A stretch of DNA of 64,000 nt from contig NZ_FNAI01000006.1 of the NCBI RefSeq assembly GCF_900101875.1, positions 301,062-365,061 of the forward strand, read 5' to 3'. Position 1 is the first letter of the stretch. Every line of letters begins with the position of its first letter. Source of the DNA: Mucilaginibacter pineti (GTDB lineage: Bacteria > Bacteroidota > Bacteroidia > Sphingobacteriales > Sphingobacteriaceae). This document shows, in pieces, positions 56,027-63,952 of the stretch. The position numbers were made by a program, and so were the translations under genes. The notes beneath the pieces were generated by a model. That model did not search any database, was not told the DNA's origin, and saw nothing but the letters and a program-made list of their open reading frames with translations.

Positions 56027-57631
56027 TTATATGGCTTTTATGGCCATAATTTTATGCTCGAATTCATCATTACTGATGTTTGATTTGCCCTTGATACGGG
56101 CTTTGTAGTTGTAAATGGTATTTACAGAATACTCCAGGATATGGGCAATTTTTTCGGTGTCGCTAATGCCAAGCCGCACCAGTGCGAAGATCCGCAGGTC
56201 GGTATTTAGTAACTGGTTGGGTAAAAGCTTTACGCGGTTCTCTTCACAGAACAAAGCATTGTAATCGGCAACAAAATTGGGGAAAATCTTGAGGAAAGCT
56301 TTATCAAAATTGATGAACAGCTCTTCGCGCTCTTTTGTAAGGTTGATGTTATTAACCAGCAAACGGATATCATCATAGCGTTTAGTGGTAAGTTTGTTAT
56401 CAACCGAGCGTTTAAACTTATCCAGTTTGTTGATATATTCAGCTATGAGGTTAAAATAGTAACCAATGTATTCTTCCTTAATTTTATCGGCTTCGTTTAA
56501 TTTATTGATGCTTTCCTGCAAATTATGGTTGGCCTCGAGGATAACCTTATCTGCCAGTTTTAACTTTTGCAGCTGTTTGTAAATGATAACTGCAAACACC
56601 ACCACAATAATGGCCAGCACCGTAAGCAGCGAAGCGTAAAAGAACAATACCTTACGCTGCTGCTCTACATAGCTTATTTGCTCGCCGGCTATGATGGGTA
56701 AAATTGCCCCTACCTGTATCTTACGCTGCCGTGCCCCATAGTAAACAGCATCGTTCATGGCCTGCTTTATGTACATATAGGCATTCTTAACATCGCCGCG
56801 CTGGTGAAGCAATTGTGCCAGGGTGGTCATGGCAGCAGCTTCCTTTGTTGACGATTTAACATCAGCTATGGCAGCCTGAATAAGCAGGGCAATGGCCTTT
56901 TCCGGGTGGTTATTGCGAATGTAAATATCGCTGAGGGTAGATGAAGTAACGGCAAACTGATGGTCGGTTAACTTATACTTATCAATAAGCAGTTTTAAAT
57001 TTGAGATGGCTTTATCAATACTGCCACTTTTAAGAAACTTTAAACCATTATAATAGATATACTCGAACGAACTGCTTTTGCTCAGCGAATTGGCCGAATC
57101 GATATATTTTTCGGCACGACTGTTATAAATTGGGGTGTAGTAATTATCCTTGTCAAAATCGGCCAGGTCATAATAGGTGCGGGCGGTTAAGTAGTAGTAC
57201 TCTTTGCGGGCTTCGTTATCCAGCAATTTAACATTTACGGTCTTTAACGAATCGAAGGTTTCCTTAAACATGCCTGATGACAACAGGATAAACCCCAGCT
57301 TAATACGACTGTATGCTATCTTTTCGGGATCGTTCAACAGGTGGCCTACCTGCTGTAATTTTTGGGCATAGTTAAAAGCCTCGTCATAATTGAACGATTT
57401 ATATTCGTTATATAAGTTCAGGAATACCCGGTATTTGAGGTTAAGGTCGGGATTATCGGCATTGGTAAGCTCCTTTTTTAATTGCTCAATACGGTTAAGT
57501 TTACCCGCGTCGTAATCCTGCTTTTTGTCGAGCACGTTGTTGAGTTGGGTTAAAAGGCTATCATAACTTTGGGCCCAACCACACGAGCACATCAATAACA
57601 AGAAAGAAATTACAAGTAAACTTTTCTTCAT
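56027..57631 (-). CDS. DUF6377-type membrane regulator: TPR sensor, one membrane helix, HTH output (PUL2)
   Basis: 534 residues from ATG 57629-57631 (MKKSLLVISFLLLMCSCGWA); an upstream TTG would add 5 residues. Leader, then TPR-like repeats (AFNYAQKLQQVGHLLNDPEK, EYYYLTARTYYDLADFDKDN, HPEKAIALLIQAAIADVKSS) to about 310. One membrane helix (FYASLLTVLAIIVVVFAVII) and a coiled coil follow. The C-terminal domain has FINFDKAFLKIFPNFVADYN and LVRLGISDTEKIAHILEYSV then NTIYNYKARIKGKS, a LuxR-like HTH. This is the DUF6377 layout. The gene is upstream of PUL2 susC on the same strand, so it likely activates PUL2. Confidence 0.85.
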   Translation of the reverse strand: MKKSLLVISFLLLMCSCGWAQSYDSLLTQLNNVLDKKQDYDAGKLNRIEQLKKELTNADNPDLNLKYRVFLNLYNEYKSFNYDEAFNYAQKLQQVGHLLNDPEKIAYSRIKLGFILLSSGMFKETFDSLKTVNVKLLDNEARKEYYYLTARTYYDLADFDKDNYYTPIYNSRAEKYIDSANSLSKSSSFEYIYYNGLKFLKSGSIDKAISNLKLLIDKYKLTDHQFAVTSSTLSDIYIRNNHPEKAIALLIQAAIADVKSSTKEAAAMTTLAQLLHQRGDVKNAYMYIKQAMNDAVYYGARQRKIQVGAILPIIAGEQISYVEQQRKVLFFYASLLTVLAIIVVVFAVIIYKQLQKLKLADKVILEANHNLQESINKLNEADKIKEEYIGYYFNLIAEYINKLDKFKRSVDNKLTTKRYDDIRLLVNNINLTKEREELFINFDKAFLKIFPNFVADYNALFCEENRVKLLPNQLLNTDLRIFALVRLGISDTEKIAHILEYSVNTIYNYKARIKGKSNISNDEFEHKIMAIKAI

Positions 57632-57898
57632 ATTTAAAAGAAGCAATTAAGGGCTTGCAGCCGCTAAGGTTTCGGGATTTTATAATTGGTTATAACAGTA
57701 CAAACCACGCAAATGGTTCATAGTCTAAAATTATAAAAATAAGTTAATATGGATAGGGGATATTGAAGGGAATATTACGAAAGGGAAACGTCTGTCTTAT
57801 TTTATTGTAGAGACGCATAATTGCGGCTCTTGTATGAATTGTGCGGCTTTGAATAGTATATTTCGATTCGGACATGATGCAAACTAACCAAGGGTACG

Positions 57899-58057
57899 AC
57901 TCACCCCGCCGGCACTTCGTGCGATGGCCCTCTCTCCGGCTTCGCCGGAAAGAGGGCGGGGAATTTTTTATATTTTATTTTAATATACATACTGCACCCC
58001 CCTCTATGCGGCGAAGCCGGAGAGAGGGGTGACGAGCGCAGCGATGTCGGGGTGAGT
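57899..58057. repeat. Palindromic dispersed element, ACTCACCCCG family
   Basis: ACTCACCCCG (57899-57908) and CGGGGTGAGT (58048-58057) are exact terminal inverted repeats. Inside are CCTCTCTCCGGCTTCGCCGG and GGCGAAGCCGGAGAGAGGGG, again inverted copies, around an AT-rich centre. It stops 3 bases short of the SDR stop codon and so forms the 3' region of that gene. The rest of the gap 57632-57898 shows nothing I can name. Confidence 0.82.
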
Positions 58058-58060
58058 TGA

Positions 58061-58849
58061 CTACGCGTTTGCCAGTGCCCTATCTAAATGTACATAGCCA
58101 CCATCTACATAAACAAGTTGCCCCGTGGTATGGCTTGATTTTGGCGATAACAGGAAAGCAGTGGTATTGGCAATTTCTTCAACTGTGGTCATGCGGTTGC
58201 CCAATGGTATTTTTAATTCTATCTCGTTAAGCTTAGCGCCGGGGTCGGGTAAGGTTTTTATCCAGTTTTCATATAGTGGCGTCCAGCATTCGGCCACGAT
58301 TATTGCGTTTACACGGATGCCGTATTTTAACAATTCTACAGCCCATTCGCGTGTAAGCCCATGCCTGCCCCCGTTTGAAGCCGCGTAGCCCGACGTATTG
58401 CCCTGCCCCGTAACCGAAGTTTTGGACGCGATATTAAGTATCACCCCTTGCGATTTTTTTAGTTCGGGCAGCGCGTAATGTGCCATGAGGTAATAATGAA
58501 CCAGGTTTTTTTGTAACGATGCCATAAATGCTTCGTGGTTACCTGTTTCTAAACCTACGCTATCGTTCACACCGGCATTGTTTACCAAACCATCTATCCG
58601 GCCATATTGGGCCACTACCGCGTTAACTGCGCTTTCGCTGGCCTTGGGATCAGTAAGCTCTGCCACTACCTGGAAAGCTTTACCTCCATCGGCTTCAATA
58701 GCTTGTACAACCTGAAGATTATCCTCTTCACTTCGCCCCACAATAACCGGTATAGCGCCCTCCTTTGCCAGCGTTTTTACAATGCCTTCGCCTATCCCTT
58801 TTGCACCGCCTGTTACTATAATTACTTTACCTGTAAGTCCTAAATCCAT
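58061..58849 (-). CDS. SDR-family oxidoreductase (sugar dehydrogenase, fucose-pathway-like) with altered catalytic motif
   Basis: 262 residues. Rossmann motif TGGAKGIGEG, then NNAG (90-93), candidate catalytic Ser142 in NIASKTS, and Tyr155 in SGYAASNGGRHG. The usual Y-x-x-x-K is Y-A-A-S-N here: Asn159 (codon AAC at 58373-58375) replaces the catalytic Lys. IIVAECWTPLYENWIKTL resembles sugar (L-fucose) dehydrogenases encoded next to FucP transporters. It would oxidise a sugar to its lactone with NAD(P). The Lys loss may be a subfamily trait or may reduce activity. It is co-directional with the FucP-type gene (25 bases apart). Confidence 0.8.
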   Translation of the reverse strand: MDLGLTGKVIIVTGGAKGIGEGIVKTLAKEGAIPVIVGRSEEDNLQVVQAIEADGGKAFQVVAELTDPKASESAVNAVVAQYGRIDGLVNNAGVNDSVGLETGNHEAFMASLQKNLVHYYLMAHYALPELKKSQGVILNIASKTSVTGQGNTSGYAASNGGRHGLTREWAVELLKYGIRVNAIIVAECWTPLYENWIKTLPDPGAKLNEIELKIPLGNRMTTVEEIANTTAFLLSPKSSHTTGQLVYVDGGYVHLDRALANA

Positions 58850-58874
58850 TGTAGTATATATTATTCAATTTTTA

Positions 58875-60155
58875 TTAGTGGGCTACCGTAAGTTTTACCG
58901 GCTTTGCATTGAAGTTTTTCATCGCGAAATAAAACACGAAAACAAAGCAAGCCGCAGGTACCAAATAAGCGATTTGTATATTAGTAATGTCCGATACTAA
59001 ACCCAATATCGGCGGAAAAACAGCCCCCCCTACAATTGCCATAATTACTAATGACGAACCCAGTTTTGTTTTGGCGCCCAAACCTCTTATGCTTAATGAA
59101 AATATGGTTGGAAACATGATAGACATAAAAAATTCTACTCCCATGAGCGCATAAACAGAGAATTTCCCATGCAGCACTACCGCTAAAGCAATAAGGAAAA
59201 TATTTATAATACTGTAAATGGCCAAAAGTTTAACAGGATTTATGAATTTCATTAAAAAAGTACCTATAAACCTGCCGGCCATAAAACCAGCCAACGCAAC
59301 AGCTAAAAACTTAGAAGCCAGTTGTTGTTCTATACCTGCAACCCTGCCAGCAAACCGGATGAAGAAACTACTTACACATACCTGTGCCCCCACATAAAAA
59401 AACTGCGCTAATACGCCTCTCATCAGGTTTTTTTCTTTAAATAAAGATGTAAGCCGCTTTGAAAAGGAGTTTTCGGCTAAGGCTACGATGCTATCTTCTT
59501 CCTCCTCTACAATTTCTGGTAAAGACGTTTTGTATAGTACTACGGCCAATATCAGTACTACCGCGCCAATAATTAAAAAAGGCACCTGAACAGTTGATGC
59601 TTCCTTATTTAAATACTCATTTAATTGTGAAGGCAACATGGTACTTTCCTGTTTGGCGGTTAAACTTGTAGCCGATAAAATTACCATCCCTCCAATGTAG
59701 GGAGCAGCAGAGGCAGCCAAACCATTAAATGATTGAGCAAAATTTAACCGGAATGCTGCACTCTCCGGGTCACCTAAAGCCGTTATATAAGGGTTTGCCG
59801 CAGTTTCCAGAAAAGCCAAACCACACGCTATGATGAACAAAGCAGACAAGAAAAACGCATAGCTGCGTACTGATGCCGCAGGATAAAACAAAAATGCACC
59901 TACGGCACAAAGTGTTAGCCCTAATATAATGCCTCCTTTGTAACCAAACTTCTTCATAAATAAGCCTGCGGGTATTGCCATTACAAAATAGCCTATGTAT
60001 GATGCAGAATCAACCAATGAAGATTGCAGATCAGTTAACTGACAGGCCTTTTTTAAGTGAGGGATAAGGATAGGGTTCAAATTCAATGCAAACCCCCATA
60101 CGAAGAATAAGGAAGTTATCAGGCCTACTGCGAAGAGCTTTTTGTCTGTTGACAT
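58875..60155 (-). CDS. FucP-type sugar:H+ symporter (MFS, FGHS family)
   Basis: 426 residues, 12 predicted membrane helices. It begins VGLITSLFFVWGFALNLNPI LI-like as FucP does, with SSLVDSASYIGYFVMAIPAG, FLETAANPYITALGDPESAA, FRLNFAQSFNGLAASAAPYI and GFMAGRFIGTFLMKFINPVK. This family imports L-fucose, glucose/galactose or related sugars with a proton. The neighbouring dehydrogenase supports L-fucose or a similar deoxy-sugar, though the GH172 gene upstream leaves arabinose or fructose-type furanoses open. It starts 42 bases after the GH172 gene. Confidence 0.9.
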   Translation of the reverse strand: MSTDKKLFAVGLITSLFFVWGFALNLNPILIPHLKKACQLTDLQSSLVDSASYIGYFVMAIPAGLFMKKFGYKGGIILGLTLCAVGAFLFYPAASVRSYAFFLSALFIIACGLAFLETAANPYITALGDPESAAFRLNFAQSFNGLAASAAPYIGGMVILSATSLTAKQESTMLPSQLNEYLNKEASTVQVPFLIIGAVVLILAVVLYKTSLPEIVEEEEDSIVALAENSFSKRLTSLFKEKNLMRGVLAQFFYVGAQVCVSSFFIRFAGRVAGIEQQLASKFLAVALAGFMAGRFIGTFLMKFINPVKLLAIYSIINIFLIALAVVLHGKFSVYALMGVEFFMSIMFPTIFSLSIRGLGAKTKLGSSLVIMAIVGGAVFPPILGLVSDITNIQIAYLVPAACFVFVFYFAMKNFNAKPVKLTVAH

Positions 60156-60197
60156 AATTGGGTTTTATTATTTAGGTTTTATTGGTTTATAAATTCG

Positions 60198-61364
60198 TTA
60201 GTTCACTTCAAGTTCATCTTTTGACGGCAGTTTAGGGAACGGCGTATGCGGCCCGCTTTGGTACCAGAATACGGTTGAAGCAATATCATCCTGTAACGGC
60301 ATATATCGCCCGCCTTGTCGCCAGCCCAAAGCCTGGATGGTTACCTTCAGGCTTTTTTCAAAGCGTATAGGGTCCACAATATGCCAGCGGTACAAGCCGA
60401 AACGTTGTGCTACATTATAATGGCCATCGCCACGGATCACCTGCGGCAAACCGCTATAAGGGCTGCAAAATTCGGTGTATTCTGTTTTATCTTCTTCCTT
60501 GCCATTAGCATCCTTATGATGGGTATCAAAATCATATGATCCGCAGAAATAATCCTCGGTTCCGGTACCGTTTATGGTTGGGAATTTGGTATCGCCATCC
60601 ATAAAAAATTTGATCTCTCCTTCACCCCACCAGCCATTTTTATTGGAACCGTATGCCAGGTAAGTACCCACATACTGGCCCTTTCCTTTAATGCTATCTA
60701 CCAAAACAAAATCTTTTTTATAAGGCAATGGGTTTACCCGGCGAAATTGCGCGTGGAAATAAGCAGCATCATCCGGTACATCGGTAAGTGTATAATCAAC
60801 CTGGTAATAAAGCACCATATCATTATCGTCGATGTTTTCCATAGTGATGCGGCACTTTTTGCGAAAAGGCATAGGCCAGTAGCAATTAAACGCACTGCCC
60901 GGATTTACGGCCACGGCCAGCGATTGCAACGGCGAGTATTTACCCCAGCCCATGCAAAAGAAATCGCCTACCGGCACTTCAACCGAGGGTGTGGTTTCAT
61001 CATCCCAATAAAAACGGAGTATGCTGTAACGCCAGTTGCCGGTCGGTGTCATCCAGATGTGCTGTATAGCACCCGATTCATTAATTTCGGCAATGGTAAA
61101 AGTGGTATGTTTTTTTATGACCACGCTTGGGCTCACTTTCCAGGTTTGGCCCAGTTCGCGCGATGCGCCTTGGCCTGTACCGGTTGTAGCCATACCGCCC
61201 TTGCCCTTTTCGCCCGTAAAATTTTCCGGACTTATCGATCGTGTTTTGGCATCGCTCAAGCGGTACAAATTACCGAGGCCTACATCCAACCCATTAAACT
61301 TTTGTGCAAATGCCGATGTTGTGGCAAGAATAAACATGCAGCTTACTAAAACATAATTTTTCAT
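60198..61364 (-). CDS. GH172 (DUF2961) glycoside hydrolase, secreted
   Basis: 388 residues from ATG 61362-61364 (MKNYVLVSCMFILATTSAFA); ATG at 61373 adds three residues, while 61406 would lengthen the leader needlessly. After the signal peptide comes the double jelly-roll DUF2961 domain: GQGASRELGQTWKVSPSVVI, AIQHIWMTPTGNWRYSILRF, VEVPVGDFFCMGWGKY, and the glutamate-bearing WWGEGEIKFFMDGD and GTGTEDYFCG that likely hold the catalytic pair. GH172 enzymes act on alpha-fructofuranosides and arabinofuranosides. Here it is first in an operon with a FucP-type symporter and an SDR dehydrogenase. Confidence 0.88.
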   Translation of the reverse strand: MKNYVLVSCMFILATTSAFAQKFNGLDVGLGNLYRLSDAKTRSISPENFTGEKGKGGMATTGTGQGASRELGQTWKVSPSVVIKKHTTFTIAEINESGAIQHIWMTPTGNWRYSILRFYWDDETTPSVEVPVGDFFCMGWGKYSPLQSLAVAVNPGSAFNCYWPMPFRKKCRITMENIDDNDMVLYYQVDYTLTDVPDDAAYFHAQFRRVNPLPYKKDFVLVDSIKGKGQYVGTYLAYGSNKNGWWGEGEIKFFMDGDTKFPTINGTGTEDYFCGSYDFDTHHKDANGKEEDKTEYTEFCSPYSGLPQVIRGDGHYNVAQRFGLYRWHIVDPIRFEKSLKVTIQALGWRQGGRYMPLQDDIASTVFWYQSGPHTPFPKLPSKDELEVN

Positions 61365-61516
61365 CTTCAACATAAAGGTTATAATTAGTAATTGGCCGTA
61401 ACGCACTCATTGGCTAATGAATTACGGTGTGTTTTGTCTGCAAGGTTAGTTTAAACACTTTACGTTTAAAGCAACTCACAATCATATCAATAATTTTCTT
61501 TTTATCTATCCCGTTA

Positions 61517-61594
61517 TATGAGCATAACATACCTTTATTTTGGCATTGCCTATGTATAATTACAGGCAAATTTGCCATTACCGGTATGCTCATA
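61517..61594. promoter_or_regulatory. Nested palindromes in the GH172/Crp divergent gap
   Basis: TATGAGCATA (61517-61526) and TATGCTCATA (61585-61594) are exact inverted copies. Between them GGCAAATTTGCC (61565-61576) is a perfect 12-base palindrome. The 330-base gap separates the GH172 operon from the Crp/Fnr gene. These are candidate operators, possibly for the Crp/Fnr protein itself. A near-match -7 box (TAACCTTG, minus strand, 61441-61448) could serve the GH172 operon. Confidence 0.35.
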
Positions 61595-61694
61595 AAAGCT
61601 AATTTACATTTATTAAAAAAAGAAACATCAGCCCAAAAACAATATTATTGAACATAACAGTGCTCATCATCAAAATAAAATACATTTTTGCAGT

Positions 61695-62279
61695 ATGCCG
61701 TTCAGTCTTATCCTTAACAACATTGCCAAGCACATTCATTTAACAAATGATGAGCAGGATATTTTTACCGCCTATCTGCAATCAAAAACCATAAAGCGTA
61801 AACAGTTTATGCTTACCGATGGCGATATCTGCAAATATTCCATATTTGTTACCAGTGGTTGTTTAAGGGGCTACACGGTTGATAAAAGTGGCATTGAACA
61901 TGTGCTGAGCTTTGCCCCACCGGGCTGGTGGATTGCCGACATGTACAGCCTGATATCGCAAAAGCCAGGCATCCTTAATATTGAAACACTGGAAGATACC
62001 GAAGTGCTGCTGCTATCTAAAGTGAACCAGGAAAAGCTGTACCTGCAAATTCCCAAGTTTGAGCATTTTTTCAGGGTGCTGGTAGAAAACTCATTAGTAG
62101 CCAGTCAGCAGCGATTGATAGACAGCCTTAGCCTTACCGCCGAAGAGCGGTACAACAATTTTTGCAAGCGATACCCTACACTGATAGATCATCTGCCGCA
62201 AAAACAAATAGCATCTTACATTGGCGTAACCCCCGAATTTTTCAGCAGGATGAGAAGCGTGATGGTGAGGAAGAGATAG
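61695..62279 (+). CDS. Crp/Fnr-family transcriptional regulator
   Basis: 194 residues. The cyclic-nucleotide-binding-like beta-roll (KTIKRKQFMLTDGDICKYSI, GCLRGYTVDKSGIEHVLSFA, GWWIADMYSLISQKPGILNI) is followed by the long dimer helix and a short winged HTH (LPQKQIASYIGVTPEFFSRM). Basic residues at the C-terminus end the protein. No iron-sulfur cysteines are present. Bacteroidota proteins of this type often sense stress or unknown ligands. It is divergent from the GH172 operon. Confidence 0.9.
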   Translation: MPFSLILNNIAKHIHLTNDEQDIFTAYLQSKTIKRKQFMLTDGDICKYSIFVTSGCLRGYTVDKSGIEHVLSFAPPGWWIADMYSLISQKPGILNIETLEDTEVLLLSKVNQEKLYLQIPKFEHFFRVLVENSLVASQQRLIDSLSLTAEERYNNFCKRYPTLIDHLPQKQIASYIGVTPEFFSRMRSVMVRKR

Positions 62280-62377
62280 TAATTGGTGAGTGGTTGATTA
62301 TGTGAATCATTTGAAAATAACCTTAGATCAACTAATACCTATTCAACTATTCCCATTTGCACCATGCAAGGAGAAGT

Positions 62378-62433
62378 CCTCTCCTTTGGAGAGGATTATT
62401 ACATGAGGGCTCCGCCGTTTAGGTGAGGCTTCT
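62378..62433. repeat. Dispersed repeat with CCTCTCC-TTT-GGAGAGG core, copy 1
   Basis: CCTCTCC and GGAGAGG flank TTT (62378-62394), followed by TTTAGGTGAGGCTTC-like text. The core and tail recur at 63294-63396. It is noncoding and sits between the Crp/Fnr and pirin genes. Confidence 0.6.
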
Positions 62434-62503
62434 TTTCTTAATCTACATCAAGTACCCTCCATTGTATTAGCCATACCTTTATTATATAAAAGGAAACTTA
62501 ACA

Positions 62504-63220
62504 ATGGCACAAACAACATTACATAAGGCCGATACCCGCGGTCATGCAAGTCATGGGTGGTTAAACAGCTACCATTCATTTAGCTTCGGCACTTACTATA
62601 ATCCCGAAAGGATGAATTTTGGCGCGCTGCGTGTACTGAATGATGACACCGTTGATGCAGGAATGGGCTTTGGCAAACACCCGCATGATAACATGGAAAT
62701 TATCTCCATTCCGTTAGAAGGCGATCTGGAACATAAGGACAGTATGAACAATGTGGCCGTAATTAAAAATGGCGATATCCAGGCCATGAGCGCCGGAACC
62801 GGCATTTACCATAGCGAATACAATAACGACCGCGATAAACGCGTAAAGTTTTTGCAAATCTGGCTATATCCAAACAAAAAGAACGTTGAACCCCGGTATG
62901 ATCAGCTTACGCTTGACCTGGCCGATCGTCATAATAAACTGCAGCAAGTTCTTTCACCCAATGCCAACGATGCCGGTGTATGGATTCACCAGGATGCCTG
63001 GTTTCATTTGGGCAAGTTCGACAAAGGCATCAGTACCGAATACACTATCAAAAAAGCAGGAAACGGCGTTTACGCTTTTATACTAAGTGGCGAAGTAATC
63101 ATTAACGGCCAAACATTAAACACCCGCGACGGCTTTGGTATCTGGGATACCAATAAATTCGATATTACAGCAAATACAGATGCAGAGTTTTTGCTGATGG
63201 ATGTACCGATGATTATTTGA
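62504..63220 (+). CDS. Pirin-family bicupin protein
   Basis: 238 residues. The N-terminal cupin has FGALRVLNDDTVDAGMGFGK, then HPHDNMEI, and QAMSAGTGIYHSEYNND. The HPH and HSE residues are the four metal ligands known from pirin and YhaK-type quercetinases. The C-terminal cupin (VYAFILSGEVIINGQTLNTR) keeps the fold without the ligands. Members may open flavonols with O2, or act as redox-responsive proteins. Its role here is not shown by the neighbours. The start is preceded by AAAGGAAAC. Confidence 0.92.
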   Translation: MAQTTLHKADTRGHASHGWLNSYHSFSFGTYYNPERMNFGALRVLNDDTVDAGMGFGKHPHDNMEIISIPLEGDLEHKDSMNNVAVIKNGDIQAMSAGTGIYHSEYNNDRDKRVKFLQIWLYPNKKNVEPRYDQLTLDLADRHNKLQQVLSPNANDAGVWIHQDAWFHLGKFDKGISTEYTIKKAGNGVYAFILSGEVIINGQTLNTRDGFGIWDTNKFDITANTDAEFLLMDVPMII

Positions 63221-63293
63221 TGTGCAGATTACAGATTTCAAATGTGCAGATGATCAAAACAAAAGTTTAAATATAATCAACAAGCCAATCAAA

Positions 63294-63396
63294 GCCCTCT
63301 CTTTTGGAGAGGGTTGGGTGAGGGCTATTTAACAAGCCGATCAAAGTCGTCTCCCTTGGAGAGGATTTAGGTGAGGCTTCCCCGTTTAGGTGGGAG
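63294..63396. repeat. Two adjacent copies of the GGAGAGG-type dispersed repeat
   Basis: GCCCTCTCTTTTGGAGAGGG (63294-63313) with a following TTGGGTGAGGGC is one copy. GTCTCCCTTGGAGAGGATTTAGGTGAGGCTTCC-like sequence (about 63349-63382) is the second. Both resemble the 62378 element. They fill most of the gap between the pirin and receiver-like genes. Confidence 0.6.
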
Positions 63397-63409
63397 TAAA
63401 ACATACAAC

Positions 63410-63703
63410 ATGATACAAATATTAGTAATAGGCCGCCATCCCGAAATACTGGCAACAGTAGTGCGCCTGGTAAACAACAACCCAGCATGGAATGCCACCG
63501 GCTGCATTACCAACGAGGAAGCCATATCAGCATTTACAAACCAACAGTTCAAACTGGTACTGTTGGGCGGCGGTGTTGATGAAGCATCGGAAACCGAACT
63601 ATGCATACAATTTAAAGCCGTTAATCCAGATATTAAAATAGTGCAGCACTATGGGGGTGGTAGCGGGTTGCTAAGTGCCGAGATCTACGAGGCGTTGAGA
63701 TAG
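63410..63703 (+). CDS. Receiver-like (CheY-fold) protein lacking the phospho-acceptor Asp
   Basis: 97 residues from ATG 63410 (MIQILVIGRHPEILATVVRL); a GTG at 63371 inside the repeat element is unlikely. The alternating strand/helix pattern fits a CheY fold. The strand-3 end, where LLDxxMP is expected, reads FKLVLLGGGVDEASE, so the acceptor Asp is missing. PDIKIVQHYGGGSGLLSAEI follows with neither the usual Thr/Ser nor an obvious Lys. It may be a pseudo-receiver or a degenerate remnant. The neighbours give no clear function. Confidence 0.6.
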   Translation: MIQILVIGRHPEILATVVRLVNNNPAWNATGCITNEEAISAFTNQQFKLVLLGGGVDEASETELCIQFKAVNPDIKIVQHYGGGSGLLSAEIYEALR

Positions 63704-63730
63704 GAATATTAATTTTAACTCTTATTTAAG

Positions 63731-63758
63731 GGGATGTATCTATATACATCCCTTTTTT
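63731..63758 (+). terminator. Terminator after the receiver-like gene
   Basis: GGGATGTAT (63731-63739) pairs perfectly with ATACATCCC (63744-63752), followed by TTTTTT. It lies 27 bases after the stop at 63703. The following bases to 63906 contain no gene I can support. Confidence 0.92.
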
Positions 63759-63906
63759 ATTGGGTTACAACTTGTGGCAAAATGCCTTACAACTTATTGC
63801 ATTGTAGGGCGGAGATATTTGGTAGTGCGGTGAGGTAAATAGTGATAGGGGTGGATGAAGGATTAGCAGATCAATGAGTTAATGATGAGCTGGAAATTAT
63901 ATTGCA

Positions 63907-63941
63907 TAAAAAAAGCCCTTAACTGTTTCCAGCAAGGGCTT
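63907..63941 (-). terminator. Rho-independent terminator of the rRNA operon
   Basis: On the minus strand AAGCCCTT (63934-63941) pairs with AAGGGCTT (63913-63920) and is followed by a T-run (63908-63912 region). It lies about 12 bases beyond the 3' end of the 5S rRNA gene. Confidence 0.9.
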
Positions 63942-63952
63942 GATTTAAGATT

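Noticed and set aside
60747..61349. 200-codon forward open frame opposite the GH172 gene
   Set aside because: It mirrors the GH172 coding sequence; codon pattern and motifs support only the minus-strand gene.
63759..63906. Gap before the 5S rRNA terminator checked for a tRNA gene
   Set aside because: No cloverleaf-like arms or conserved TTCGA/GGTTCG blocks seen.
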